Assembly: GCA_022750155.1 (NCBI GenBank)
Contig: JAKIWG010000010.1
Location: 1 to 64,000, forward strand
Direction of reading: 5' to 3'
Source of the DNA: Thermoplasmata archaeon
Lineage (GTDB): Archaea; Thermoplasmatota; Thermoplasmata; Lutacidiplasmatales; UBA184
Length of the DNA stretch: 64,000 nt
The notes beneath the pieces are model-generated. The model saw only the letters and a list, made by a program, of their open reading frames with translations. It ran no database searches and had not been told where the DNA came from. This document shows positions 17,185 through 25,925 of the stretch, piece after piece (position 1 is the first letter of the stretch; each line of letters begins with the position of its first letter). The position numbers and the translations under genes are program-made.

Positions 17185-18162
17185 CTAACGGACGCCCAAG
17201 TGCTCCACCAGTTGAACGCCGAGGGGGGCCGGTTTGACGATGTACGGCACTCCCCCCGCGCGAGCGATACGTCGCGCCACCTCGAGCTCGTGACCCGGTT
17301 TCGGCAGGACCACCACCGACCCGCCGGCTCCGGCGCCCGTCAACTTCCCCCCGTCGCACCCGGGTGCTGCGGCGGCCAACAACGCCTCGACCCGCGGGTG
17401 GGAGACCCCGACCTCGCGCAGGAGCGCCTGATTCTGGTCGAGCAGCCGGCCGACCGCCTCCCGGCGCTCCTCTCGGAGCGCATCGACCCCTTCCAGGGCG
17501 ACCGATTGGAACCGGTCGAGGAGGGCGGGTCCGTCCGATTGGTCGAGGCGCCTTCCGACGGCCCGGACCGTCTCGCCCGTATTCCTCGGGATCCCGGTGT
17601 AGCCCACCACCCAGACCCACTGGGGGTCGGGGAGGCGTCGGACCGCCCACTCCCGGTCGCCGTCCCGTACCGTCCAAGCGGCGGGACCGGTCCCGGCATT
17701 GATCGAGAGATACCCTCCGCCGACCGTGGCCGTTGTGTCGCCCGGGCTCCCGACCCCCTGGGCCCCGCGCTCCACCTCGAAGCTGGAGGCTGCCAGCTCC
17801 GCCCGCGAGACCCCTCCCCGCAAGGCCCAGAGGCCGGCCGAAAGGGCCGAGGTGAAGGCGGCCGACGACCCCAATCCCGCCGCTCGAGGGAGACGCGAGG
17901 TGACCGTGACGTCTAATGGAGGTCCGTCCGGATGCAGTCGCCGGAGCCCTTCGACGAGATACGCGTTCGACCGGGCGGCCTCCGCGCTCCCGTTGAGCCG
18001 GTGCTCCGTCGCCCCCCGCAGCGCCACCTGGGTGTGGAGGTCGATCGCGAGGACGACCTCGGGCTTTCCATGTACGACCGCGTGCTCTCCGAAGAGGATG
18101 CATTTCCCCGGTGCCCGGGTGGCCAACGGCAGCTTCGAGGACGGGATGCCGGGGTCGCTCAC
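17185..18162 (-). CDS. mvk: Mevalonate kinase (GHMP family)
   Basis: The 325-residue kinase phosphorylates mevalonate for isoprenoid lipid synthesis. The three GHMP motifs are present: motif 1 PGKCILFGEHAVVHGKP, motif 2 PRAAGLGSSAAFTSAL, and motif 3 KLTGAGAGGSVVVL. GTG at 18162 forms a GTGA overlap with the Trm56 stop, supporting this start over the ATG at 18243. It is the last gene of a translation-related operon. Cultured Thermoplasma use a distinct mevalonate-3-kinase, so a classical-looking MVK here is of interest. Phosphomevalonate kinase is less likely because motif 1 is MVK-like. Confidence 0.88.
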   Translation of the reverse strand: MSDPGIPSSKLPLATRAPGKCILFGEHAVVHGKPEVVLAIDLHTQVALRGATEHRLNGSAEAARSNAYLVEGLRRLHPDGPPLDVTVTSRLPRAAGLGSSAAFTSALSAGLWALRGGVSRAELAASSFEVERGAQGVGSPGDTTATVGGGYLSINAGTGPAAWTVRDGDREWAVRRLPDPQWVWVVGYTGIPRNTGETVRAVGRRLDQSDGPALLDRFQSVALEGVDALREERREAVGRLLDQNQALLREVGVSHPRVEALLAAAAPGCDGGKLTGAGAGGSVVVLPKPGHELEVARRIARAGGVPYIVKPAPLGVQLVEHLGVR

Positions 18163-18743
18163 GGACGTGGCTCCTCCCGCCCGAAGTTCCGGACCGTCTT
18201 TCCTCGGGCGCTCGGCACGATCTCCTGGCGAGCGCCCGGCCATCGCCCCGGGGGGGGGATTCCGCGGAGGCGGTCGAGGAGGAGGGCGAGCGCCGCGACC
18301 TCGCTGTGGGGCTGATGGCCCGCGGCGGCGTTGACCGTCGCCATCCGATACAGATCCGGCGGGACCTTCGCCCCTCCCACGACCGCCAGGACCTGGCGGG
18401 CGTTCCTCAGCCGCCCGACGACCGCGTCGAGCGGTTCGCCGTACATGGTGAGGTGAACCACCGGTCCGTCGAAGGCGCGGACCACGGCCTTCCAGTCCGG
18501 CGCCCCGACGACCTCGAACCGGCCGCCGAAGCGTCGCCCCACCGACGCCAGTCGTTCCGCGAGCCCGGAGTCCGGGGGATGAAGATACAGGCGCTCGGCT
18601 CCGAGCGCGCGTGCCGTGAGCGCCACGTGCGTCGTCAGCCGGGGGTCTCGGCCGGCCCGATGGCCGACCCGCAGTACCGAGACCGCGGGCAGCGCGGTAC
18701 TACGCCGTCGCCTGCGGGTTGAACCGCTCGATCCGGTGACCAC
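18159..18743 (-). CDS. tRNA (cytidine(56)-2'-O)-methyltransferase Trm56
   Basis: The 194-residue SPOUT-superfamily enzyme methylates the ribose of C56 in the tRNA T-loop, an archaea-specific modification. Typical elements are VLRVGHRAGRDPRLTTHVAL near the N-terminus, VVHLTMYGEPLD, VLAVVGGAKVPPDLY and NAAAGHQPHSEVAALALLLDR. ATG at 18743 overlaps the upstream gene by 44 bases; no other standard start exists between it and the first conserved residues. It is coupled to mevalonate kinase by GTGA. Confidence 0.9.
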   Translation of the reverse strand: MVTGSSGSTRRRRRSTALPAVSVLRVGHRAGRDPRLTTHVALTARALGAERLYLHPPDSGLAERLASVGRRFGGRFEVVGAPDWKAVVRAFDGPVVHLTMYGEPLDAVVGRLRNARQVLAVVGGAKVPPDLYRMATVNAAAGHQPHSEVAALALLLDRLRGIPPPGRWPGARQEIVPSARGKTVRNFGREEPRP

Positions 18744-19215
18744 GGTACTCCAGCTTGTCGGAGCGCTTGACGAGCCCCTTCAGGCGGGTCGGGGTCATCC
18801 CGAGCTCCTCCGCGACATCGGAGAAGAAGCGGCCCTGCTCGCCGACGGCATCGTAGATCCGCTGCTCGAGCTTGCTGTACTCCTTGAGCTCCATGCTGGC
18901 GATTGCCAGGATCTCGGAGACCTCGGCGAGGGGTGCCGTCGTGTTGATGTTGATCGTCGAGTAGTAGAAGTGATAGCTCTTGTCCGGGGTCCGCCGGCCC
19001 TCCCTCGCGACCCATCGGGTGTCGATGAGCTTGAGCTTCTCGAAGAAGGCGAGGGCCTTGACCCCCTCCTTCCCGAACTCGCGCAGGATGTCCTCCTGGG
19101 TGAGCCAGCTCTCGGCGAGTCGCTGGACGAGCTTCAGCTTCACCGGCGTGTCGACGGCCCGGAGGACCGGGACGAGTTCGCTCATGTCGTTGACGACCTT
19201 GATCCTGTGCATCAT
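18700..19215 (-). CDS. Winged-helix transcription regulator conserved with translation genes
   Basis: The 171-residue protein has two winged-helix-like parts: residues about 15-70 (VKLKLVQRLAESWLTQEDIL onward, ArsR-like) and about 115-165 (LEQRIYDAVGEQGRFFSDVA, MTPTRLKGLVKRSDKLEYRG). A TFE-like general transcription factor is conceivable but no zinc ribbon is present. It lies between nop10 and trm56 in an operon with 12 to 44 base spacing, so it may regulate that unit. Confidence 0.65.
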   Translation of the reverse strand: MMHRIKVVNDMSELVPVLRAVDTPVKLKLVQRLAESWLTQEDILREFGKEGVKALAFFEKLKLIDTRWVAREGRRTPDKSYHFYYSTININTTAPLAEVSEILAIASMELKEYSKLEQRIYDAVGEQGRFFSDVAEELGMTPTRLKGLVKRSDKLEYRGHRIERFNPQATA

Positions 19216-19227
19216 GGAGAGGAATCC

Positions 19228-19416
19228 TCACTCGGTCCGCGGCCCCGGGCTGGCCACGGCCGGTGCGGTCAGGGCGCGCCGGTACTTGCCCCAACGGTCC
19301 GTCGGGGAGAACCGTGCGGGATGGGGATTTCGGGTATCCCCCTGGCACGCGGGGCACGCCGCACGCAATGTGTAGCGACCGCACGCCCGACAGACCCTGA
19401 GCATCGACTCGGTCAT
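19228..19416 (-). CDS. nop10: H/ACA ribonucleoprotein protein Nop10
   Basis: The 62-residue protein of the archaeal H/ACA pseudouridine-synthase particle is diagnostic from CRACGRYTLRAACPACQG (a zinc ribbon) and HPARFSPTDRWGKYRRAL. Its ATG forms an ATGA overlap with the stop of aIF2-alpha upstream. Slightly longer than usual at the C-terminus (APAVASPGPRTE). Confidence 0.95.
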   Translation of the reverse strand: MTESMLRVCRACGRYTLRAACPACQGDTRNPHPARFSPTDRWGKYRRALTAPAVASPGPRTE

Positions 19417-20189
19417 GCGCGGACGAAGGTCCCCTGGCCGCCGGCCGCCTTGATCGACGCCAGGGCGGCCTCCGTCGCCTTCTTCAGGAGCTCCTCGGTC
19501 TGCTTGTACTGGGTCCCCGCGACCTGGACGCGGTATCGTGGCGCTCCCACGTACTGGACGGTGACGGACTCCGGATCGACCTTCTCGGCCTCCAAGAGAG
19601 CGAGGCGGACATGCTCGACCCCGTTCGGCGAGGAATCGGAGACCTCGAGGGTGCCCATGATCGACACGCGGGGCGGGACGATGTTCTCCTGGGCGACCTT
19701 CAGGAACGCGGTGACCCAGGCGGCCTTCCCGCCCTCCTTCTGGAACCGCTTCGGGTCGGCGGACGCGACCTCGAATGCCTGGAACAACGAGCCGTACCGC
19801 TCCACGAGCTGTTCGGCGAACAGGGTGTGGGTCGCATCGACCTCCAGGCTGAGCCCCTGGGCGACGAGCGTGAGCAGGCGCATGGCGCGCTGCTCGTTCT
19901 TCCAGCTCTGGGTCTTCTCGCGTCGCTGGTGGTCGTTGATGCGCTTCAGGGAGAGGTCGATCTGGCTCTTGGCGGGGTCGATGCGCAGCACCCGGGCGAC
20001 GATCTTCTGGCCCTCCCGGATGTGATCGCGGATGTACTTGACCCATCCCGTGGCGACCTCGGAGAGGTGGATGAACGCCTCGCGATTGTTGTACTCGTCG
20101 AGGGTGACGAACGCGCCGAAGTTCCGTATCGAGGTGACCGTCCCGACGATGAGTTCGCCCTCTTCCGGGAACTCAGCCCGGAGCGCCAT
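19413..20189 (-). CDS. Translation initiation factor aIF2, alpha subunit
   Basis: The 258-residue subunit of the heterotrimeric factor delivers Met-tRNAi to the ribosome. An N-terminal S1/OB domain (GELIVGTVTSIRNFGAFVTL; REAFIHLSEVATGWVKYI) is followed by the helical domain and the C-terminal domain that binds gamma. The ATG at 20189 gives the standard archaeal N-terminus; upstream in-frame sequence belongs to the S27e region in another frame. Operon order S27e - aIF2-alpha - Nop10 is widely conserved in Euryarchaeota. Confidence 0.96.
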   Translation of the reverse strand: MALRAEFPEEGELIVGTVTSIRNFGAFVTLDEYNNREAFIHLSEVATGWVKYIRDHIREGQKIVARVLRIDPAKSQIDLSLKRINDHQRREKTQSWKNEQRAMRLLTLVAQGLSLEVDATHTLFAEQLVERYGSLFQAFEVASADPKRFQKEGGKAAWVTAFLKVAQENIVPPRVSIMGTLEVSDSSPNGVEHVRLALLEAEKVDPESVTVQYVGAPRYRVQVAGTQYKQTEELLKKATEAALASIKAAGGQGTFVRA

Positions 20190-20205
20190 GGTCCGGCGGA
20201 CCTCC

Positions 20206-20379
20206 CTAGGCCGTGGCCTCGCGGACGAGTTCGCCGCGCAGGGCCGCCTTGCCACCGGTCGGCGTGGCGAGCGTCGCCCCGCAGACGGCGCAGTTGACGG
20301 TGGTCGCCGGGCGGCTGAAGATCGTCTGCTCCCCGGAACAATCCGGGCACTTGACGACCCAGAACGGAGCGGGACTCAT
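20206..20379 (-). CDS. rps27e: Small ribosomal subunit protein eS27
   Basis: The 57-residue zinc-ribbon protein reads FWVVKCPDCSGEQTIFSRPA then VNCAVCGATLATPTGGKA, the typical archaeal S27e pattern (two CxxC pairs). ATG at 20379, TAG at 20206-20208. It lies 10 bases after L44e and 16 bases before the aIF2-alpha start. Confidence 0.95.
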   Translation of the reverse strand: MSPAPFWVVKCPDCSGEQTIFSRPATTVNCAVCGATLATPTGGKAALRGELVREATA

Positions 20380-20389
20380 CGACTCCCCC

Positions 20390-20677
20390 TCACGTCTGGT
20401 GCTCGACGAGCTCGAGCGAACTCGCGCGCCAGCTGGCCGGCTTGACCGTGTACTTGCACTTCTTGCATTTGAACTTCAGATTGACGCGGCGGACCGCCTT
20501 CGCACGCCCCTCGGGCTTTGGGCGTGGGAAGCCTCCGTACCCGCTCGTGGCCCGCCGGAACCGGCGCTGCCCCCACTTGAGCTCGCTCGCCGGCCGCTTC
20601 TTGTCCTTCTCGACTTCGTGGGCCGTGTGCACCTTGCACCGCGGACAATACGTCGAGACGGTCTTGGGGTAATGCAT
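20390..20677 (-). CDS. rpl44e: Large ribosomal subunit protein eL42 (L44e)
   Basis: The 95-residue zinc-binding ribosomal protein is identified by YCPRCKVHTAHEVEKDKKRP and the C-terminal FKCKKCKYTVKPASWRASSL. It is the first gene of the minus-strand translation operon. A TATA box centred 27 bases upstream indicates a leaderless transcript. Confidence 0.96.
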   Translation of the reverse strand: MHYPKTVSTYCPRCKVHTAHEVEKDKKRPASELKWGQRRFRRATSGYGGFPRPKPEGRAKAVRRVNLKFKCKKCKYTVKPASWRASSLELVEHQT

Positions 20678-20701
20678 CGGCTCCCGCCGAGACGCGAGGG
20701 G

Positions 20702-20707
20702 TATTTA
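20702..20707 (-). promoter_or_regulatory. TATA box of the L44e operon
   Basis: On the minus strand the sequence reads CCTAAATACC, with TAAATA centred 27 bases before the L44e ATG. That is the distance expected when transcription starts at or next to the start codon. Confidence 0.6.
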
Positions 20708-20840
20708 GGGCTACGGTCTTTTCGAAGTCGACGCGACGGTAGCGCACGCGGGGGCGCGCTCCCCGCGCCACCCCGGCGATCGTGCGGCGTCTCCGGAGCT
20801 CGCCGGGCGCGCTCTCCCCGAGAGAACCGCCCCCGAACCC

Positions 20841-20847
20841 TTAATTA
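20841..20847 (+). promoter_or_regulatory. TATA box of the L1-L10-L12 operon
   Basis: TTAATTA sits in otherwise GC-rich DNA 38 bases before the L1 ATG. It would place the transcript start around 20870 and give a leader of about 15 bases. Confidence 0.5.
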
Positions 20848-20885
20848 GTGGTGCCTGCTCGGCGGCCGCGCCCGAGGTTCACACG

Positions 20886-21524
20886 ATGGCAGATCGTCCC
20901 GCGGTCGACGCGGTCACGGAAGCGCTCTCCAAGGCGCCCGCCCGTGAGTTCCCGGAGACCGTCGAGCTTTCGGTCAATCTCAAGGAGCTCGACCTCACGG
21001 TCCCGAAGAACCGTCTCGAGGACGAGATCCCCCTTCCCCACGGTCGGGGCCGGAACATCAAGGTCGCCCTGATCGCGACCCCCGAAATGTGCCAGAAGGT
21101 CAAGGGAGTCGCCGACCTGGTCGTCACCTCGAACGAGCTCGACGAGCTGGTGAAAGACAAGAAAGCCGCGAAGAAGCTCGTCGCCGACATCGATTTCTTC
21201 CTCGCGGAGGCGCCCCTCATGCCCGTCATCGGTAAGCGCCTCGGAGTCGTCCTCGGGCCCCGGGGGAAGATGCCCCGGCCGGTCCCCCCCGGAGGCGACC
21301 CGACGAACATGATCAACGCGCTCAAACGGTCGATCCGGATCCGGTCCAAGGGAAACCGGACGTTCCACGCCGCCGTCGGGACCCGGGCGATGCCCCCCGA
21401 GCAGATCGGCGGCAACATCGACGCCGTGCTCCAGCGGATCGTCGGGAAGCTCGAGCGGGGCCGCACCAACATCGAATCGGTCTACGTCAAGACGACCATG
21501 GGCCCCTCGGTCCGGATCTGGTAG
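20886..21524 (+). CDS. rpl1: Large ribosomal subunit protein uL1
   Basis: The 212-residue L1-stalk protein is marked by LPHGRGRNIKVALIATPEM, VLGPRGKMPRPVPPGGDP and the C-terminal GRTNIESVYVKTTMGPSVRI. It starts the L1-L10-L12 operon. L11, often next to L1 in archaea, is not in this window. Confidence 0.96.
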   Translation: MADRPAVDAVTEALSKAPAREFPETVELSVNLKELDLTVPKNRLEDEIPLPHGRGRNIKVALIATPEMCQKVKGVADLVVTSNELDELVKDKKAAKKLVADIDFFLAEAPLMPVIGKRLGVVLGPRGKMPRPVPPGGDPTNMINALKRSIRIRSKGNRTFHAAVGTRAMPPEQIGGNIDAVLQRIVGKLERGRTNIESVYVKTTMGPSVRIW

Positions 21525-21538
21525 GGGGGTCGAGCGAG

Positions 21539-22399
21539 ATGCCCGGACGAACCGAGGTCCGCCCCGAGAAGCACGAGCGGGTCAAGCGACTCCGGCGGGC
21601 GATGCTGGCCGAGCCGATGACCGCCCTCGTCGGGGTCCGTGGGGTCCCCGCCTCCGCCCTTCAGACGATGCGCCGCGGCCTTCGGGAACGCGGCCACCCG
21701 ATCCTCGTCACATCGAACAGCGCGCTGCGCCACGCCCTCGAGGAGGCGGTCGCGGACCGCCCTTCCCTTAAGCCGCTGCTCGAGCACATGAACGACCAGA
21801 CGGCGCTGATGACCGCGCACGGGAACCCGTTCTCGCTGTTCCACGAGCTCGCCAGCACGCGCTCCCCGACCCCCGCGAGGGGAGGGGAGATCGCTCCGAA
21901 GGACATCTTCGTCCCGGCGGGGACGACCAATTTCAAGCCGGGCCCCATCGTCGGGGAGCTCCAGCACGCCGGATTCCCCGCGGCGATCGAGAAGGGAAAG
22001 GTCATTCTCAAGAAGGACACGACGATCGTGAAGGCCGGCGGCGTGATCTCGCGCGAGGTGGCGACGATGCTCACCCGCCTCGAGATCCTTCCGCTCGAAG
22101 TCGGCCTCAACCTACGTGCCGTCGTCGACGGGGACGTGTTCTACTCGCCCAAGGTCCTCGCCGTCGACCTCGACGCCCGGCGCGCGGACTTCGCCCGCGC
22201 GCATCGGATGGCCCTCGGACTCGCCCTCGAGGTCGCGTATGCGACCCCCGAGACGGCCCCGCTGCTGATCACGAAGGCGCACCGCCAGGCGCTCGCCGTC
22301 GCCGTGGCCGCCGGATACCTGTCCAAGGAGACGCTCGCTCCGGTGCTGGCCCGGGCGCTCCGAGAGGCCGCCGCCATCCAGGGATTGAAAGGAGCTTAG
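21539..22399 (+). CDS. rpl10: Large ribosomal subunit protein uL10 (P0)
   Basis: The 286-residue stalk base protein begins [20 protein letters not shown] and contains the rRNA-binding domain, an insertion domain (about 110-185, [20 protein letters not shown]) and a helical spine that binds L12 dimers. The charged tail plus LFG-type end found on many archaeal P0 proteins is absent; the protein ends AAIQGLKGA. Spacing to L1 is 14 bases. Confidence 0.95.
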   Translation: MPGRTEVRPEKHERVKRLRRAMLAEPMTALVGVRGVPASALQTMRRGLRERGHPILVTSNSALRHALEEAVADRPSLKPLLEHMNDQTALMTAHGNPFSLFHELASTRSPTPARGGEIAPKDIFVPAGTTNFKPGPIVGELQHAGFPAAIEKGKVILKKDTTIVKAGGVISREVATMLTRLEILPLEVGLNLRAVVDGDVFYSPKVLAVDLDARRADFARAHRMALGLALEVAYATPETAPLLITKAHRQALAVAVAAGYLSKETLAPVLARALREAAAIQGLKGA

Positions 22400-22433
22400 C
22401 GTTCCCCCCAGAAAGAACACGGAGTGGAGAGAA

Positions 22434-22751
22434 ATGGAGTACGTCTACGGAGCCCTGCTGCTCAATGCCGCCGGAAAGCCGATCGATGAGAAGGGTCTGA
22501 GCGCCGTCCTGACCGCGGCCGGGGTCGCCCCGGACTCGGCGCAGGTCAAGGCACTACTGGCCTCGCTCGAGGGAGTCAACCTGAAGGACGTGCTGGCGAA
22601 AGCCGAGACGTTCGCCGCCCCCGCCGCGGCCGCCCCCGCCGCCTCCGAGAAGAAGGACGGCAAGGGAGAGAAGAAGGAAGAAGAGAAGAAAGAGGAGAAG
22701 GGCGTTTCCGAAGAGGAAGCGGCCGAAGGCCTCTCGGCGCTCTTCGGTTAG
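22434..22751 (+). CDS. rpl12: Large ribosomal subunit protein P1/L12
   Basis: The 105-residue acidic stalk protein has an N-terminal dimerisation domain ([20 protein letters not shown]), an Ala-rich hinge, a Lys/Glu-rich segment and the conserved C-terminal end GLSALFG that recruits translation factors. A GGAG motif lies a few bases before the ATG. Confidence 0.95.
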   Translation: MEYVYGALLLNAAGKPIDEKGLSAVLTAAGVAPDSAQVKALLASLEGVNLKDVLAKAETFAAPAAAAPAASEKKDGKGEKKEEEKKEEKGVSEEEAAEGLSALFG

Positions 22752-22840
22752 TCACCCTCGCTTAACCGAGGCCGCGTCGCTTAAGTCCCCACGACCCGGT
22801 GGCTCCGGCCGGAGGCTTCCCCGGAGCCCCACCTCGAGCC

Positions 22841-24247
22841 ATGGCGGTTCACGAGTTCTGCGGCGTCGTGGGGGTGTCCCTGCAGGGGAAGGGGGCCGCG
22901 CCCTACCTGTACCGCGGGCTCCGGGCGCTCCAGCACCGCGGCCAGGAGTCGGCCGGGATCGCGACGAGCTCCCACGGGGTCCTGCACCACCGCAAGGGGA
23001 TGGGCCTCGTCCACGAGGTGTTCGACCGCGAGGTCCTCGAGTACCTGCGCGGACCGGTGGGGATCGGCCACGTCCGCTATTCGACCACGGGCACGAGCGA
23101 CCTCGAGAACGCCCAGCCGCTCGTACTCAAACTGCGGGACGAGGATGCGGCGTTCGCGCACAACGGCGACATCGTCAATTTCGAGCGGGTCCGGCGCAGG
23201 TTGCAGGCGCAGGGTATCGAGTTCCTCGGCTCGGCGGACTCGGAAACGATGGCTCAGCTCATCAGTGTCGAGTTCGGCCGCACCCGCGACCTGGACGCGG
23301 CGATCCGGCGCGCGTGCGGGGAGCTGATCGGGGGCTACGCCGTCGTGATGCTGGTGGGCCATCGCGTCGTCGGCTTCCGCGACCCCCTCGGCATCCGTCC
23401 GCTCGTCCTCGGTTCGCTGGACGGCGGGTTCGCCGTCGCGAGCGAGTCCGTCGCCCTCGAGCTGATGGGCGGAAAGTTGATCCGGGACATCGCGCCGGGC
23501 GAAGTGGTCGTGCTGGAGCGCGGCCAGATCACCCACACGAGCCAGGTACCCACCCCGGGGGAGACGGCCCACTGCATGTTCGAGTACGTCTACTTCTCGC
23601 GCCCCGACTCGGTCATGCAGGGCCAGTCGATCTACGAGGTGCGCCACCGGATCGGACAGACCCTCGCACGCGAAGCCCCGGCCGAGGCGGAGATCGTGAT
23701 CCCCGTCCCGGACTCCTCGCGCCCCCAGGCGCTCGGGTTCTCCGAGGTGTCGGGGATCCCGTACGCCGAAGGACTGATCAAGAACCGATTCGTCGAGCGG
23801 ACGTTCATCCTCCCCGACCAGAAGCGTCGCGAGGAGGAGGTCCGCGTCAAGCTCCACCCCGTTCCGGGGATGCTGAAGGGCAAGCGGGTCGTGCTCATCG
23901 ACGACTCGATCGTCCGGGGCACGACGCTCCGGGAGATCGTCGGCATGGTCCGGGCGGCCGGGGCCACGCACGTCGACGTGCGGATCGGATGCCCGCCGAT
24001 CGTCGCCCCGTGCTACTTCGGCGTCGACATGAAGGAACGCAAGGCGCTCGTGGCCTTCGACCGCACCGAGGAGGAGGTCGCCCAGATCATCGGGGCCGAC
24101 AGCGTCCGATACCTATCCATTCCCGGCCTCGTCGGCGCCGTCGGGATCCGGCAGGACGGGCTCTGCATGGGATGCCTGACCGCCCGCTATCCGGTCGAGG
24201 TCCCAGAAGAGCGGGTTCGCTTCCAGAAGGCGCTAGAGGAGTTCTAG
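22841..24247 (+). CDS. purF: Amidophosphoribosyltransferase
   Basis: The 468-residue enzyme makes 5-phosphoribosylamine from PRPP and glutamine, the first step of purine synthesis. The catalytic Cys follows a short propeptide (MAVHEF before CGVVGV), so N-terminal processing is expected. Glutaminase motifs RALQHRGQESAG, GHVRYSTTG and FAHNGDI and the PRPP loop VVLIDDSIVRGTTLR are present. Cys residues at THCMFEY-like TAHCMFEY, APCYFG and CMGC match the 4Fe-4S ligand pattern of the Bacillus type. A TTAAG box lies at 22781-22785. An in-frame GTG at 22799 is an alternative start. Confidence 0.96.
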   Translation: MAVHEFCGVVGVSLQGKGAAPYLYRGLRALQHRGQESAGIATSSHGVLHHRKGMGLVHEVFDREVLEYLRGPVGIGHVRYSTTGTSDLENAQPLVLKLRDEDAAFAHNGDIVNFERVRRRLQAQGIEFLGSADSETMAQLISVEFGRTRDLDAAIRRACGELIGGYAVVMLVGHRVVGFRDPLGIRPLVLGSLDGGFAVASESVALELMGGKLIRDIAPGEVVVLERGQITHTSQVPTPGETAHCMFEYVYFSRPDSVMQGQSIYEVRHRIGQTLAREAPAEAEIVIPVPDSSRPQALGFSEVSGIPYAEGLIKNRFVERTFILPDQKRREEEVRVKLHPVPGMLKGKRVVLIDDSIVRGTTLREIVGMVRAAGATHVDVRIGCPPIVAPCYFGVDMKERKALVAFDRTEEEVAQIIGADSVRYLSIPGLVGAVGIRQDGLCMGCLTARYPVEVPEERVRFQKALEEF

Positions 24248-24249
24248 GG

Positions 24250-25161
24250 GTGCCCAAGCGCCTCGTCCTGCGCGGCAGCCTGCGGGCCTACCGGGTCGAC
24301 GCGGGAGGCCGGGTCGGAGCGAGCGCCTCGCTCGGCGAGACTCCCGCGGAGGTCGCACGGCTGCTGAACACCGACCCACCGGTCGTCCTCCCCGCGTCGG
24401 TGCAGAACCTGCTCTCCTCCGGGGGGACCGACCCGATCTCGGTCGCCGACCCGTTCCTCCTCTCCAGTCTTTCGGACGGAGATCTCCGGCGCGCCCCCCC
24501 CTCATTGGGGGAGCTCCGCGTCGCGCGGGAGGCGTTACCCGTCCCCCCGGCGGAATCGGAACGGGCGCTCCTCCTCGCGCTCGCCGACGAGCGGATCCGG
24601 AAGATCCTGCGGGACCCGGAAGAGGTCCTGATTTCCCTCGCCCGCGAGGAGGAGCGGGTGGAACGTTCGTTCGACCGAGAGGTCGCGGCCGCGGACCACT
24701 GGCTCGACGCCGGCTCCCCGCCCCTCACCGAATACGCGGAGAGCTGGCGCGCATTCCGCGAACAATACGAGCAGCACCACACGCAGCTATCCGTCCGGGT
24801 CGAGGCCGCGGCCCGGAGAGTGGTCCCGAACCTGAGCGAGCTCGTCGGTCCCCGCGTCGCCGCGCGCCTGGTCTCGGGGGCCGGGAGCCGGTCGGCGCTC
24901 GCCCGCATGTCCGGCTCGCGTCTCCAGCTCCTCGGCGCGCGGCGTCGGCCGTCGCACGGGCGAGGCCCTCGCTACGGTCTGTTGTATCGGGCGAGCCGGA
25001 TGACCGACGTGCCTCCCGACCGGGGAGGGGCGTACGCCCGTAGCCTCGCGGCGCTCGCCGTCATCGCCGCCCGGGCGGATACGACCGGGGCCTCGATCGG
25101 GCGGGAGCTCGTCGCCCGGCGGGACCGGCGGATCGAGCGGTTGAGGCGCCAGCGGAAATGA
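24250..25161 (+). CDS. C/D box RNP core protein Nop5 (short, divergent)
   Basis: The 303-residue protein bridges L7Ae-bound C/D guide RNA and fibrillarin. The GTG start lies 2 bases after the purF stop; the frame stays open much further upstream only as a shadow of purF. The N-terminal domain is followed by a coiled-coil helix region (about 150-190) and a Nop domain (about 195-285) with PNLSELVGPRVAARLVSGAG and GPRYGLLYRASRM. It is shorter than the usual 370 or more residues, and the normally conserved segment between GA and YG is altered. The stop overlaps the fibrillarin ATG (ATGA). Confidence 0.85.
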   Translation: MPKRLVLRGSLRAYRVDAGGRVGASASLGETPAEVARLLNTDPPVVLPASVQNLLSSGGTDPISVADPFLLSSLSDGDLRRAPPSLGELRVAREALPVPPAESERALLLALADERIRKILRDPEEVLISLAREEERVERSFDREVAAADHWLDAGSPPLTEYAESWRAFREQYEQHHTQLSVRVEAAARRVVPNLSELVGPRVAARLVSGAGSRSALARMSGSRLQLLGARRRPSHGRGPRYGLLYRASRMTDVPPDRGGAYARSLAALAVIAARADTTGASIGRELVARRDRRIERLRRQRK

Positions 25162-25925
25162 GGCGCTCCCGGGGGTTCGAGGCGATCCGCGGCCACGCCC
25201 ACCTCTTCGAGCGCCCCGGCGACGAGCCGCCCTCGTTCTGGACCGAGGCGTTGGGGGACCCGCCGGAGGTCTATCGCGAACGCATCCAGCACGTCGGCGA
25301 GCGAGCGGTCCGCCGTTGGGACCCGGGTCGGAGCAAGCTCGGTGCGGGACTCGCCAAGGGCTGGAGCGAACCGCTCCCGGTCGACGGGGAAAGGTGGCTC
25401 TACCTGGGGGCGGGCACCGGGACGACCCCCTCGCACGTCGCCGATCTCGTGGGGCCGACCGGTCGGGTCTACGCGCTCGAGCGGAGCGTCCGACCGTTCG
25501 CGCGCCTTCGCCAGCTCGCGGGGCGCTACCCGAACCTGCTGCCCATCTTGGCGGACGCCCGCCGGCCGATGGAGTACTGCGGCCTCGTGCCGCCGGTCGA
25601 TGGCGTGTACGCGGACGTGGCGCAGCCCGACCAGGTGGCGATCGCGCTCGACAACGCCCGGCTGTTCCTGAGGGGCTCGGGGTCGTTCCTGTTGGCGCTC
25701 AAGACCGCGAGCATGGGAAGGGACCGCGAACCGCGCCAGCACCTCGCCGCGGCGGTCGAGCAGCTCGAGGGGATCGAGCTCGAACGCCCGATCGACCTCG
25801 CGCCCTACCACCGCCGCCACTACCTGATGGGCGGTCGACCGACCCGTGCCCTCTTTCGGGAGCCGGCAGCGGCCCCTTCGCGGCGGCCTACTGACCCCGC
25901 GCCCCGCGCTCGACGACGATCGTGA
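25158..25925 (+). CDS. flpA: Fibrillarin-like rRNA/tRNA 2'-O-methyltransferase
   Basis: The 255-residue SAM-dependent catalytic subunit of the C/D box RNP. SAM-binding motif YLGAGTGTTPSHVADLVGP and GRVYALERS are present, then ILADARRP, VYADVAQPDQ and LLALKTAS (the catalytic Lys region). It starts in an ATGA overlap with nop5, the standard archaeal pair. The last 12 or so residues (Pro/Arg-rich) overlap the 3' end of the convergent GTPase gene by 38 bases. Confidence 0.95.
   Translation: MRRSRGFEAIRGHAHLFERPGDEPPSFWTEALGDPPEVYRERIQHVGERAVRRWDPGRSKLGAGLAKGWSEPLPVDGERWLYLGAGTGTTPSHVADLVGPTGRVYALERSVRPFARLRQLAGRYPNLLPILADARRPMEYCGLVPPVDGVYADVAQPDQVAIALDNARLFLRGSGSFLLALKTASMGRDREPRQHLAAAVEQLEGIELERPIDLAPYHRRHYLMGGRPTRALFREPAAAPSRRPTDPAPRARRRS

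Noticed and set aside
22781-23971. A 396-residue minus-strand frame over purF
   Set aside because: It is antisense to the well-supported purF gene, with His/Asp/Arg-heavy composition typical of a shadow frame.
23314-24249. N-terminal extension of Nop5 giving 615 residues
   Set aside because: The extension lies in another frame of purF and is Arg/Pro-rich; the Nop5 homology begins right after GTG 24250.
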